A stretch of DNA of 64,000 nt from Chloroflexota bacterium (GTDB lineage Bacteria; Chloroflexota; UBA11872), in the NCBI GenBank assembly GCA_022825895.1, contig JAJDVX010000032.1:106302-170301 (forward strand), given 5' to 3'. The notes under the pieces are model-generated. The model worked only from the letters and a program-made list of their open reading frames with translations, had not been told where the DNA came from and did not search any database. The position numbers and the translations under genes are program-made. Below are positions 54,948 to 63,779 of this stretch, piece after piece. Position 1 is the first letter of the stretch, and every line of letters starts with the position of its first letter.

Positions 54948-56060
54948 CTACACCCACGGATTCGTCGGATCCTCCAGCGGCAGCGCAATCGGCCGTCCTT
55001 CAAGGTGCGACCGGTACGCCCCCACCAGCATCTCCACCCCGATCAGCGCGTCCTGGCCCGTACAGGTCGTCGGCCGGACCTCGCCGCCGTGGATCAGCCT
55101 GACCAGTTCGCAGCCATGCACGTGGTTGCTCCACGTCATGGTCTCCACGCCGTCGGGCGCCCAGCCATCGCTACCGTCGATCTCTTCCCATTCCAGGTCG
55201 CCCGCGGTGGGGAACACGTCCCCCCGCCGCAGCAGGTGAAACTGCCCCCGCGGCTGATTCCGCAACGTCACCAGCGCGTGCTGGTAGTAGCAGTCCGCCC
55301 CCAGCCGATCCGAGCCGTACGACCCGTCGCCCACCGGCACCGACTCGAATGTCCCGATAACCCCGCTCGGAAACAGGTACGTCGCCGACACCCTGTCCCC
55401 CGCGATCGGCCCGGCCCCGTTCTCGGTCCGCCCGGCCGCGTCCGCGCGCGTCGCCGGACGTCCGTCCTGCAGCACCAGCCCCGACACCTGCACCGGCGCC
55501 TCGCCCACCAGGTACAGCATCGCGTCAAACACGTGCGGCGCGTGGATCATCGACTCCTCGACCCCCACGCGGTGGTCGCCCTTGTCCATCGCGCGAATCC
55601 GCGTCAGCGGCCCCCACTCGCCGGCCTCGCCGCGCGCCCGGATCGTCTGCATTCCCGGATGCTCGCGGCTGCGGTGCGCCAGGATCACGTGCGTCCCAGC
55701 CACCTCGGCCGCGGCCATGACCGCCCGCGCCTGGTCGGCCCACGGCGCCAGCGGCTTCTCCACGTACAGGCCCTTGGCCCCGGCCTCGATGGCCGCCAGC
55801 GTTTCCTCCACCCGCCCGTCGTCGTACCAGTGCCGCGCGATCGCCACGATGTCCGGCCGCTCGCGCTCCAGCATCTCGCGGTAATCGGCATACGTCCGCT
55901 CCGCCCCGCAAGCCGCCGCCAGTTCGTCGCGCCCCTCGTCCACCGGATCCGCCAGCGCCACCATCCGCACGTCCGGATTGGCCTGCCACGCCCGGTGCAG
56001 CCCGTGCCCCGCCCCGCCCAGGTCGCTATTCGCAATCGTCACCGCACGCAACGCAGACAT
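54948..56060 (-). CDS. Gfo/Idh/MocA-type oxidoreductase (3)
   Basis: A 370-residue protein from ATG 56058-56060. The nucleotide domain is degenerate (RAVTIANSDLGGAGHGLHRA instead of GxGxxG), with VEKPLAPWADQARAVMAAAE keeping the EKP motif. The substrate domain has the IHAPHVFDAMLYL segment (H-x3-D) seen in myo-inositol/scyllo-inosose type enzymes. It is the third such enzyme in the window, not adjacent to the first two. Confidence 0.88.
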   Translation of the reverse strand: MSALRAVTIANSDLGGAGHGLHRAWQANPDVRMVALADPVDEGRDELAAACGAERTYADYREMLERERPDIVAIARHWYDDGRVEETLAAIEAGAKGLYVEKPLAPWADQARAVMAAAEVAGTHVILAHRSREHPGMQTIRARGEAGEWGPLTRIRAMDKGDHRVGVEESMIHAPHVFDAMLYLVGEAPVQVSGLVLQDGRPATRADAAGRTENGAGPIAGDRVSATYLFPSGVIGTFESVPVGDGSYGSDRLGADCYYQHALVTLRNQPRGQFHLLRRGDVFPTAGDLEWEEIDGSDGWAPDGVETMTWSNHVHGCELVRLIHGGEVRPTTCTGQDALIGVEMLVGAYRSHLEGRPIALPLEDPTNPWV

Positions 56061-56118
56061 CGGCAGCTACTTCCGGAACTCGCAAGCCGACGGGAGTCTA
56101 CTGGCTGGCGACGACCGC

Positions 56119-56910
56119 CTACTGGATCGACCGGTACCGCCACACCGCCAGCGGCACGAACACCGCCATGATCCCCGCCATCCAGGCCAGCGCCTTCACC
56201 AGCGGCTCCCAGAAGTCCGTGCCCAGCGCCAGCCCGCGCATCGCGTTGACCGTGTGCGTCACCGGGCTGTTTTCGGCGACGACCTTCAACCAGTCGGGCA
56301 TCGTCTCCACCGGCACGAACACCGAGCTCACGAACACCAGCGGAAACAGCCACACGAACGACGCCACCTGCGCCGTCTCCGCCCGCCTGACGCTGGTCCC
56401 GATGGCCGCCGAAATCCAGCAAAACGTCTGCCCGAACAGCACCGCCACAAACGGCATCGCAATCGCCCCGGCCACCGTCCCGTGATACCGGAACCCGATC
56501 AGGAAGCCAACCCCCAGCATCAGCCCGACCACGAATACGTTCCGCGTCGTATCCGCCAGGATTCGTCCCGCCACCACCGCGGACCGCGCCATCGGCAACG
56601 TGCGATAGCGATCGATCATCCCGCTTGTAACGTCCACCGCCAGCCCCACGCCTGTCTGGGTGGACCCGAACAGCACCGACTGCGCCAGGATCCCGGGCAG
56701 CAGGAAATCGATGTAGTCCACCGGCCCCGTCTGAATCGCCCCGCCGAACACATAGGCGAACAGCAGCACGAACATCACCGGCTGGATCGTCGAAAACACC
56801 AGCAGGTCCGGCTGCCGCCGGTACGCCAGCATGTTCCGCTTCCACAGCTGCAGGATGTCGCCCGGCGCATAACGCGCCTCTACTCGCAGCGCGTCCATCG
56901 AAACCACCAT
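56119..56910 (-). CDS. ABC-2 type permease (DrrB-like)
   Basis: A 263-residue membrane protein with six membrane segments. ATG 56908-56910 overlaps the upstream stop as TGATG. A second ATG 5 codons later is also open. PDLLVFSTIQPVMFVLLFAY and ARSAVVAGRILADTTRNVFV are typical of DrrB/ABC-2 exporters. It works with the ATPase encoded just upstream to export a hydrophobic compound or lipid. Confidence 0.9.
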   Translation of the reverse strand: MVVSMDALRVEARYAPGDILQLWKRNMLAYRRQPDLLVFSTIQPVMFVLLFAYVFGGAIQTGPVDYIDFLLPGILAQSVLFGSTQTGVGLAVDVTSGMIDRYRTLPMARSAVVAGRILADTTRNVFVVGLMLGVGFLIGFRYHGTVAGAIAMPFVAVLFGQTFCWISAAIGTSVRRAETAQVASFVWLFPLVFVSSVFVPVETMPDWLKVVAENSPVTHTVNAMRGLALGTDFWEPLVKALAWMAGIMAVFVPLAVWRYRSIQ

Positions 56911-57905
56911 CAGACCGCTCCCGTGGGCGCGTCGGCCAGCTCGCTCTCGGCCCGGTGCCCGGTCAATGACAGGAACACTTCATCCAGCGTCGGCTGCCGC
57001 AGCCCGATGTCGGCAATCGCCACCTCGGCCTCGTCCAGCCGCCGCACCACCCCGGCCAGCCGCGCCGGTCCGTTGGATACCGCCACCGACACCGTGCCCG
57101 TGGCATCGTCCACCGCCGGCGGCCCGTCGCCCTCGGCCTTTAGCACTTCCCGCACCTGGCCCAACGCCGCCAGGTCGCTCACCCGCACGGTCAGGTGCTC
57201 GCCGCCCGAACGCGCTTTCAGGTCCGCCGCCGTGCCCTGGGCGATGATCCGCCCGTGGTCGATCACCACGATCTCGTCCGCCAGCTGATCCGCCTCTTCC
57301 AGGTACTGCGTCGTCAGCAGCACCGTCGTGCCTGTCGCCACCAGCTCGCGGATCACCGTCCACAGCTCCAGCCGCGCCTGCGGATCCAGCCCCGTCGTCG
57401 GCTCGTCCAGGAACAGCACTTCGGGATCGGCCACCAGGCTCGCCGCCAGGTCCAGCCGCCGCCGCATCCCGCCGGAGTAGGTTCTGGCCGGACGGTCCGC
57501 CGCGTCCGTCAGATCGAACCGCGCCAGCAGTTCGCCCGTGCGTGTCGCGGCCCTCGCCCGTCCCATGTGGTACAGGTTCGCCACCATCTCCAGGTTCTCG
57601 CGGCCCGTCAACGTGTCGTCGATCGCCGCCGACTGCCCCGCCAGCCCGATCAACGGACGCACCCGCGTCCGCTCGCGCCGCACGTCGAACCCCGCCACCG
57701 TCGCCGACCCCTCGTCCGGATCCAGCAGCGTCGTCAGCACCCGCACCAGCGTGGTCTTGCCCGCCCCGTTGGGCCCCAGCAGTCCCAGCACCGTCCCCGT
57801 GTCGATCTCCAGGCTCACCCCGGCCAGCGCCTGCACGCCTCCAAAGGATTTGTGAACGTCGCGCACCACCACGATTGGTGAGCTGCCGTTGAGGCTTGAT
57901 TCCAT
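56910..57905 (-). CDS. ABC transporter ATP-binding protein (DrrA-like)
   Basis: A 331-residue ATPase from ATG 57903-57905 (the frame is open 25 codons further). Walker A GPNGAGKTT (44-52), signature YSGGMRRRLDLAASL and Walker B LFLDEPTTGLD are followed by the DrrA-type C-terminal domain (about 230-331) with RQPTLDEVFLSLTGH. The gene is coupled to the permease by a TGATG overlap. Drug or lipid export is expected. Confidence 0.93.
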   Translation of the reverse strand: MESSLNGSSPIVVVRDVHKSFGGVQALAGVSLEIDTGTVLGLLGPNGAGKTTLVRVLTTLLDPDEGSATVAGFDVRRERTRVRPLIGLAGQSAAIDDTLTGRENLEMVANLYHMGRARAATRTGELLARFDLTDAADRPARTYSGGMRRRLDLAASLVADPEVLFLDEPTTGLDPQARLELWTVIRELVATGTTVLLTTQYLEEADQLADEIVVIDHGRIIAQGTAADLKARSGGEHLTVRVSDLAALGQVREVLKAEGDGPPAVDDATGTVSVAVSNGPARLAGVVRRLDEAEVAIADIGLRQPTLDEVFLSLTGHRAESELADAPTGAV

Positions 57906-58069
57906 GAGCAGCGACTTTCCCTTTCGGCTGACCGGCCTTCGGCCCGCTCGGATTCTGGCAAGCCTCCCTCGCGCCCCCAAACCGCTCTGCTGGGTTTACT
58001 ACGGTCCAACGACCCGGCCATTCCCGTATTCGCTGCTGGCAGGCCCTTTGCCGACGCCGCCCGCGATTG

Positions 58070-58462
58070 CTACCTGGCCGCCCGCCGCCTCTCCCGCACC
58101 TTCACCACCACCTGCCCGTCCCGCACCTCCACCGGAAACGTCCGCGCCCGCACCCGCTCGTCGTACAAAGCCTTGCCCGTCGTTATGTCAAATTCCCAGT
58201 TGTGGAACGGACACCGCAAAATCTCGCCCTCCCGCTCAAACTCCCAGTACCCCACCCGGTCCGACACCGGATGCGGCCGTATCCGCCCCCGGCACAACGG
58301 CCCGCCCCGATGCGGACAGTGATTCAGCAACGCATACAGCTCACCGCCCACATTGAAAACCGTCACCCCATACCCCAGCGCCCCCCTCGCCTCCCGCCGC
58401 TTCCCCGCCGGCAACTCGGCAATCGGGCACACGACCACCTCGTCAGAACCCGCCGCGCTCAC
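58070..58462 (-). CDS. Rieske-type ferredoxin
   Basis: A 130-residue protein from GTG 58460-58462. The cluster ligands are C49-P-H51 (NHCPHRGGPLC) and C84-P-F-H87 (RCPFHNWEFDITTG), the standard Rieske ferredoxin pair. There is no membrane segment. It probably supplies electrons to an oxygenase that is not next to it; the nearest enzyme is the amidohydrolase 446 nt upstream. Confidence 0.9.
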   Translation of the reverse strand: MSAAGSDEVVVCPIAELPAGKRREARGALGYGVTVFNVGGELYALLNHCPHRGGPLCRGRIRPHPVSDRVGYWEFEREGEILRCPFHNWEFDITTGKALYDERVRARTFPVEVRDGQVVVKVRERRRAAR

Positions 58463-58908
58463 GCCCCGTCACCCACCACGCTCATTCAGCAGTCACCCGC
58501 AACCGAGAGCCACGGCCAGAAAGATCACACGGCCTCAACCGCCCTCTTCCCCCTCTCACAGGCGAAGACCTTTGCAACACTCCACCTTGACCTCGAAGTC
58601 GCTGCCGATCTTCACCCTCTCCTGGGGGAGAGGCAGATTCCGGCGTCTTCGCCGGAAATCGGTGAGGGGTCTTCCGGGCAACCAGCCTCGGGCTACGCCT
58701 CGATCTCCCGTGGGAGAGGGCCGGGGTAAGGGTCGAAACGTCGGTCATGCACTCTGCCTGGCTGTGCCTCAGCCGTCGTCTTCCACCTCTCCCTGGCAGG
58801 GAGAGGGTTGGGGTGAGGGTCGAAGCGTCGGTCATGCAACCTGCTTGGCCACGGCTAAAGCCGTCGACTTCAACCCATCTTCGCCAGGTAGGCCCATCCG
58901 AACCGCCG
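58463..58908. other. Intergenic region with dispersed repeats
   Basis: About 450 nt without a gene, mainly repeat copy 2 (58610-58683) and a second repeated unit at about 58785-58835 (CTCTCCCTGGCAGGGAGAGG, then GTTGGGGTGAGGGTCG). Frames across it translate only the repeat. Confidence 0.7.
58610..58683 (+). repeat. Dispersed intergenic repeat, copy 2
   Basis: It reads CTTCACCCTCTCCTGGGGGA, then GAGGCAGATTCCGGCGTCTT, then CGCCGGAAATCGGTGAGGGG, then TCTTCCGGGCAACC. Same core as copies at 8371-8436 (inverted) and 62246-62320. A TTTGCAAC-type end lies near 58570. Confidence 0.75.
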
Positions 58909-60018
58909 CTACAACCTGAACGCCGCCCGCGCCGTCTCCCCAAAAATGTTCGCCCGCATCTCCGCCGGAAAATCCGGCGCCACCGACGTCGGCGAGTCCC
59001 AGTCCCAGTGCGGGAAATCGCTTGCGTACACCAGCGTCTCGTCCGCTCGCGCCTGCTCCAGGAACCAGTGTAGGTCCTCGCGTGACCCCGGCTGCTCCAT
59101 CGGCTGCGTGCCCACCCGGATGTGATCCCGGAAATACTCGCTCGGCAGCCGCTTTACCCACGGCGTGTAGTCCCGCACCGCCTTCCAGTCGGCGTCGAAG
59201 TGATTCAGCAGCCCCGGAATCCACCACGTATCCACTTCCACGAACACCCAGGTCAGCGTCGGGAACTTCTCGAACACCCCCTCGCAGATCAGGCTGGCCG
59301 TATGCGCCTGCGCAATCTGCGGACGCGCCATCCGCATCTCCAGGTAATACGTCGGGTACCCCGCCGCCGTCGGCGGATTCGTCTGCCCCCGACCCTCGCC
59401 CCCGAAGTGCGTCACGATCGTCAGCCCGTACCGCTCCGCCGCCTCGTATATGGGGTGATAGATCCGGTTCCCGTACGGATGACGTCCGCCCGCCGGCAGC
59501 ATTACGCCCACCACCGCCGGGTGATCCCCCAGCCGCTCGATCTCCTCCACCGCCAGCACCGGATCGTTCGGCCCCACCGCCAGCGTCATCCGGAACCGCG
59601 GGTCCTTCGCCACCCAGTGATCCATCGTCCAGTCGTTATGCGCCCGGCAGATCGCCGCCGCGTAGTCCAGGTTTGTCATCCCAACCGTCGGATAGACCAT
59701 CTGCCCCGTCAGGATCGCCACGTCGAACCCGTACGGATCCAGGTGCTCCTTGACCGTGAACTCCGCAAAGTCCGTGTGCTCGTCCACGTCGTGATCGGTC
59801 CGGTAGCCGTGCGAGTTCGGCATGTTCGTCCAGCCGCCGTTCGGAAACATGGACCCGAAGTCCTTGATTTCCTGCACGTACTGCCGCGGCAGATAGGGAA
59901 AGATCTCGTCGATCTTGTGCCACAGGTGGTGACAGTCGCAGTCCACCAGGTACGGCGCGACTTTGCGATAGGTAGGCGCCCGCTCAGCGGGGCGCGGCAG
60001 GGAGTCTACGGCCGCCAT
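58909..60018 (-). CDS. Amidohydrolase (metal-dependent, TIM-barrel)
   Basis: A 369-residue protein from ATG 60016-60018 (open 6 codons further). The barrel starts YLVDCDCHHLWHKIDEIFPY and has THFGGEGRGQTNP and the C-terminal YASDFPHWDWDSPTSVAPD, typical of amidohydrolase-2 enzymes (decarboxylases/hydrolases of aromatic and related acids) with a zinc site formed by H and D residues. It lies 21 nt after the membrane-protein gene of the response-regulator operon, so the three genes are probably co-transcribed. Confidence 0.87.
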   Translation of the reverse strand: MAAVDSLPRPAERAPTYRKVAPYLVDCDCHHLWHKIDEIFPYLPRQYVQEIKDFGSMFPNGGWTNMPNSHGYRTDHDVDEHTDFAEFTVKEHLDPYGFDVAILTGQMVYPTVGMTNLDYAAAICRAHNDWTMDHWVAKDPRFRMTLAVGPNDPVLAVEEIERLGDHPAVVGVMLPAGGRHPYGNRIYHPIYEAAERYGLTIVTHFGGEGRGQTNPPTAAGYPTYYLEMRMARPQIAQAHTASLICEGVFEKFPTLTWVFVEVDTWWIPGLLNHFDADWKAVRDYTPWVKRLPSEYFRDHIRVGTQPMEQPGSREDLHWFLEQARADETLVYASDFPHWDWDSPTSVAPDFPAEMRANIFGETARAAFRL

Positions 60019-60039
60019 CACTCGACTCCAGCGCAATCC

Positions 60040-61479
60040 TCAGCGCAACTCCGATGGTATCCCACCCACTCGCGGCTTGGGCCAGATGGCGGCAATGAGC
60101 AGAACGGGGACCAGCGTCACCATCGTCAGCGCCACGGCCGCCGTGGCGATCGCAACCGGCCACGGCCAGTCGGATGTCACCAGCCGCCAGAGCGACTGCG
60201 CCTTGCTCCGCGTCGGCTCCGCCGCGCCGTGAGCGACAAACTCGAGATCCTGATCCGGCCATGTCAGCTCGCCGTTCACCCGGAGCCGCCCGTCCGTGAA
60301 GCGATCCCCCTTCACCATCCCAACCCGCAGAGATGCCGTTGGCTCAACATCAGCCACGACTTGCAGAAACAGTTGACGCCCCTCGTCGGCGGTCAGGAGG
60401 GAAACGTCGATATCGATCCACGCCGGAAGATCGCCGGCGGGGACTTCGACCCGTCCCTCCCGGAGCAGGCGGCCCTGCCCCGGGTCAAAGCCCTCCAGCA
60501 CCCGCCAGATCGCCTCGCCCGACCGCCGCTCGGGGTCACGATTCGCCAGCGGCACGCTCAGCCCTGAAACCGCGCCCGCCGGCATGGGAAACCCTTGCGC
60601 CAGCGACTGCTGAGTCTCCAGGCTTACCCAATACGTCAGGTGTCCCGCAGTCGCTCGTGAATCCACCAGCGGCGCTCGATACACGAGCCCCGCGAAGAGA
60701 GCACCAACGGTCAGGACCGCGAGCGTCGACCCGATAGTCACCCGCTTGATCTGGCGCGCGCTGAACGAGTCCCCAAATGGGTCTGACCGGGCCAGCGCCG
60801 CGGCGGCGCTCAGGGCTATCAGGAGGGTCCCCCCAAACTCAAGGGTCTCCTCCATCACCACCATGAGTTCACTTGCCCGGCCTCGGAACACCGCCAGGGT
60901 CACCGCTTCGCAGAGCAAAGCAAACAACCACAGGGCCACGCCCAGCGCGAACGGCGCCCGAACGCTTCGAGTCCGCAGCCCGCGTACCCAGAAGATCCCC
61001 ATCACAATCGCAAAGGCCGCGATCAGCGGGCTCACCAGCAGAACCCAGACATACGGGCCGGCGCTCGCTATCAGATCGACGCCCAGCAGCCGCGATCCGA
61101 TAGCCGGCACGATCGTCGAATGAACCTCGGTCGTCTCTTCCCAGCCCAGGACGACTGCTGTGCCCGACAGCACAGCCCAGCCACCAACGGCAATCCGACC
61201 TTCACCTCGTCGACGACTCACAACAGCGGCCAGCATTGCCAGCACGCCCAAGACCAGCAGGGCTGCGGTTGAAACCCGGTTCGCCAGCCTGCCCTCATAG
61301 TCGATGTCCGGGTTTAGATCTCGCGGAATCGACTCCGGCGCCAGCCACCCGGGAAACGCCAGGCTCACCAGGTTCGGAACCACCACCCCACCCCACCAGA
61401 ACAGCACCGCGCCCAGCAGCAGCAACCGCCCGACCCAACCTGCCCGCGGCCTCGTCACCAGCGTGCGTATCCGCTCCAC
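60040..61479 (-). CDS. Multi-pass membrane protein of unknown function
   Basis: A 479-residue protein from GTG 61477-61479. It has about 7-8 membrane segments in the first 320 residues (e.g. GRLLLLGAVLFWWGGVVVPN; LIASAGPYVWVLLVSPLIAA; FGGTLLIALSAAAALARSDP), then a soluble beta-rich stretch (SLLTADEGRQLFLQVVADVE) and a last membrane segment near the end (VAIATAAVALTMVTLVPVLL). No HisKA/HATPase features, so it is not a histidine kinase, despite lying 9 nt after the response regulator. It may be a sensor or a target. Family not recognised. Confidence 0.7.
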   Translation of the reverse strand: MERIRTLVTRPRAGWVGRLLLLGAVLFWWGGVVVPNLVSLAFPGWLAPESIPRDLNPDIDYEGRLANRVSTAALLVLGVLAMLAAVVSRRRGEGRIAVGGWAVLSGTAVVLGWEETTEVHSTIVPAIGSRLLGVDLIASAGPYVWVLLVSPLIAAFAIVMGIFWVRGLRTRSVRAPFALGVALWLFALLCEAVTLAVFRGRASELMVVMEETLEFGGTLLIALSAAAALARSDPFGDSFSARQIKRVTIGSTLAVLTVGALFAGLVYRAPLVDSRATAGHLTYWVSLETQQSLAQGFPMPAGAVSGLSVPLANRDPERRSGEAIWRVLEGFDPGQGRLLREGRVEVPAGDLPAWIDIDVSLLTADEGRQLFLQVVADVEPTASLRVGMVKGDRFTDGRLRVNGELTWPDQDLEFVAHGAAEPTRSKAQSLWRLVTSDWPWPVAIATAAVALTMVTLVPVLLIAAIWPKPRVGGIPSELR

Positions 61480-61488
61480 GTCGCGGCG

Positions 61489-62184
61489 TCAGCCATGCTT
61501 CCGCAGCACGTACCCCACCCCCGGCCTCGTCACCAGGTGCCGTGGATCCGCCGGATGTCGCTCGATCTTCTCCCGCACCCGCCCCACATACACCCGCGCC
61601 AGGTGCCGGTCCCCCGCATACTCCGGCCCCCAGATCTCTTCCACCAGTTGCCCCGGCGTAAACACCCGATCCCGGTTCCGCGCCAGGAACCGCAGCAACC
61701 GAAACTCCGAGGCGCTCAGCTCCACCGGCCGTCCCGCCACCCGTGCCTCCGCCGCCGCAAAGTCGATCGAGAGCCCGGCCGACGCAAACGGAGGCCACGC
61801 CCCCGCCGGCCCCCGCCACAGCACCGCCCGTAGCCGTGCCATCAACTGATCCACGCCAAACGGCTTCGGCAGGTAATCGTCCGCGCCCGCATCCAGCGCC
61901 CGCGCAATGCCCTCGTCGTCCTCCCGCGCCGTCATGGCAACCACTGGCGCACCGCAGGTCCCATGCAGTCGCCCTAGAAACTCCAGCGCGTCACCGTCCT
62001 GCAGCCCCAGGTCAAGCAACACCACATCCGGCGCCTCGGCGACGACCTCCTCCAGACCTCCCGCGCCCGTCCCGGCAAACACCGCCCGGAAGTCGCCCAC
62101 CGCCAGATCCGCGCGCAACTGCCGCACGTACCGCAGATCGTCCTCGATCACCAGCACCAGCGGACGCCCTTCACTGCCCGTCAT
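61489..62184 (-). CDS. OmpR/PhoB-family response regulator, no kinase nearby
   Basis: A 231-residue protein from ATG 62182-62184. The receiver domain has D15-D16, the phospho-acceptor D58 (VLLDLGLQDGD), T85 and K107 (DDYLPKPFG). The C-terminal winged helix has the OmpR/KdpE-type end FRLLRFLARNRDRVFTPGQL and VYVGRVREKIERHPADPRHL. It is the first gene of a three-gene unit (regulator-membrane protein-amidohydrolase). No histidine kinase is encoded in the window. The MITE-like element at 62201-62432 lies directly upstream and may carry its promoter. Confidence 0.92.
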   Translation of the reverse strand: MTGSEGRPLVLVIEDDLRYVRQLRADLAVGDFRAVFAGTGAGGLEEVVAEAPDVVLLDLGLQDGDALEFLGRLHGTCGAPVVAMTAREDDEGIARALDAGADDYLPKPFGVDQLMARLRAVLWRGPAGAWPPFASAGLSIDFAAAEARVAGRPVELSASEFRLLRFLARNRDRVFTPGQLVEEIWGPEYAGDRHLARVYVGRVREKIERHPADPRHLVTRPGVGYVLRKHG

Positions 62185-62200
62185 TTCGACTCCCCTTCTA

Positions 62201-62432
62201 GAAACCTTTGCGTAACCCCGCCTCGTCCGCGAAGGCGGGTCCGCTCTTCACCCTCTCCAAGGGGAGAGGCAGGTTCGGGCGTCTTCGGCCGAAACCGGTG
62301 AGGGGTCTTCCGGGCAACCACGCTCGGGTTAGGCAAGGGTCTCTTCTGGGAGAGGGTTGGAGCCTGCCCCGGACTCGATCCGGGGGTGAGGGTCTTCCGG
62401 GCAACCATCCCTGAGGTAATGCAAAGGTCTCC
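62201..62432. mobile_element. MITE-like element with terminal inverted repeats
   Basis: The ends ACCTTTGCGTAAC (62204-62216) and GTAATGCAAAGGT (62416-62428) are inverted copies with 11 of 13 matches. Inside is repeat copy 3 (62246-62320) plus a second CTTCCGGGCAACCA unit. No transposase gene. The size (about 225 nt) and the repeated ends suit a non-autonomous element that would need a transposase encoded elsewhere. Confidence 0.55.
62246..62320 (+). repeat. Dispersed intergenic repeat, copy 3
   Basis: CTTCACCCTCTCCAAGGGGA, then GAGGCAGGTTCGGGCGTCTT, then CGGCCGAAACCGGTGAGGGG, then TCTTCCGGGCAACCA. It is almost the same as copies 1 and 2. Confidence 0.75.
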
Positions 62433-62541
62433 TATGCACGGCACGACCTCCCACGGCCAGCGCATGGTGCGACACCCCCAGGCAACCCGCACACCCAGCC
62501 AATCACGTGTTAGTCAAAGAACGAACCCGAAACATAAGATT

Positions 62542-63204
62542 ATGTCTACACGACGCCGCAAGGATCCCCGCCCCATGGCCAGCAACCAGTCCGACTACCC
62601 CGTCCAGTTCTCCGTCGACTACCCCGACCGACCCCTCAACCGCCTCACCACCCTCGTCCGGCTCATCATGGTCATCCCCATCCTCATCGTCGCCGCCCTC
62701 ATTCCGGGCTTCGTCAACAGCGGCCAGGCCGGCACGGACCAGGTGTCAATCTCCATCCCGCTCGTCTGGCTGCCCCTCGTCCTGATCCTGGTCTTCCGCC
62801 ACAAGTACCCGCGCTGGTGGTTCGACTGGAACCTGGAACTCAGCCGTTTCGTCTACCGCATCGAGGTCTACGTCTTGGCCCTGCGCGACGAGTACCCCTC
62901 CACCGACGACCACCAGGCCGTCCACCTCGACATCGACTACCCCGACGCCCAGGCCGACCTCAACCGCTGGCTCCCCCTCGTCAAGTGGCTCCTTGCCATC
63001 CCCCACTACATCGTCCTGGCCATCCTCGGCATCCTCGCCTTCGTCGCCGTGGTCCTGGGCTGGATCATGGTCGTCATCACCGCCCAGTACCCGCGCGCCC
63101 TCTTCGACTTCATCGTCGGCGTCATCCGCTACGGCGCCCGCGTCCAGGCCTACGCCTTCATGCTCACCACCGACCGCTACCCACCCTTCCGCCTCGACCC
63201 TTAA
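62542..63204 (+). CDS. DUF4389 membrane protein
   Basis: A 220-residue protein from ATG 62542; a second ATG at 62575 with AAGGA 9 nt upstream is also possible. It has the DUF4389 pattern YPVQFSVDYPDRPLNRLTTL and RWWFDWNLELSRFVYRIEVY with internal repeats of (D)YP motifs, and several membrane segments (LIMVIPILIVAALIPGFVNS; PHYIVLAILGILAFVAVVLG). The family is widespread in Chloroflexota and Actinobacteria; its function is unknown. Confidence 0.87.
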   Translation: MSTRRRKDPRPMASNQSDYPVQFSVDYPDRPLNRLTTLVRLIMVIPILIVAALIPGFVNSGQAGTDQVSISIPLVWLPLVLILVFRHKYPRWWFDWNLELSRFVYRIEVYVLALRDEYPSTDDHQAVHLDIDYPDAQADLNRWLPLVKWLLAIPHYIVLAILGILAFVAVVLGWIMVVITAQYPRALFDFIVGVIRYGARVQAYAFMLTTDRYPPFRLDP

Positions 63205-63779
63205 GACCGCCCGTTCCCGCCGCCCCGAACAGCGGCCCGGCGGCGCGGACCGGTTGGCACGACCCTGGACGCCCAGATCCCGGTAGCGGGGGCGGACTGG
63301 ACGATGTCGTGAAGTTGGGCGCATACTCGCGGGTATCTCGGTGACGAGATATTCAGATCCGGTGGGCGGCCGGGGAGGTCGCCCATGCTGGATGCAACGC
63401 GAGATCGACGCGCGGGAACGGCTCCGACAACGCGGCGGGATACCCGTGTCGCGCGCCCGGCGCCCGGCGCGGCGCCGAACCTCACATGATGGCCGGGCTT
63501 CGGCGCGGGTTGGTCGGGCCGGGCCGGCGGGTGGCGGCGGTGGCCGGCCGACTGCTGGTGAGAGAGTTTCGTGTAGTCCAGGGTTGGGTGCGCGGAAGAC
63601 GCTCACCCCAACCCTCTCCCACGGGGCGAGGGAGCAAGAGCGGCCGCGCATTAGCCGATGAGAGACGTTATGCAAAGGTCTCCGCGGGGAGAGGGAGCAA
63701 AAGGCTCCCGCTTTCGAGGACGCGGGGCTGTTATGCAAAGGTCTCCACGGGGCGAGGGGGCACGAGCCGTCCCACCGTC
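63205..63779. other. Intergenic region with repeats and a partial gene-start duplicate
   Basis: About 575 nt. It contains a sequence at 63531-63562 that resembles the signal-peptide start of the secreted gene at 63780 (GCGGTGGCCGGCC and TGCTGGTGAG shared), the repeat family motif CTCACCCCAACCCTCTCCCA, and a direct repeat GTTATGCAAAGGTCTCC (63667-63683 and 63730-63746). Confidence 0.55.
63667..63756. repeat. Direct repeat GTTATGCAAAGGTCTCC
   Basis: Two copies (63667-63693 and 63730-63756) of GTTATGCAAAGGTCTCCRCG, each followed by GGGNGAGGG, with 36 nt between them. The string TAATGCAAAGGTCTCC also ends the MITE-like element at 62417-62432, so they are probably fragments of the same family. 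Confidence 0.65.

Noticed and set aside
58463..58943. Coding potential between the Rieske ferredoxin and the amidohydrolase
   Set aside because: The frames translate repeat sequence and end inside the amidohydrolase in the wrong frame.
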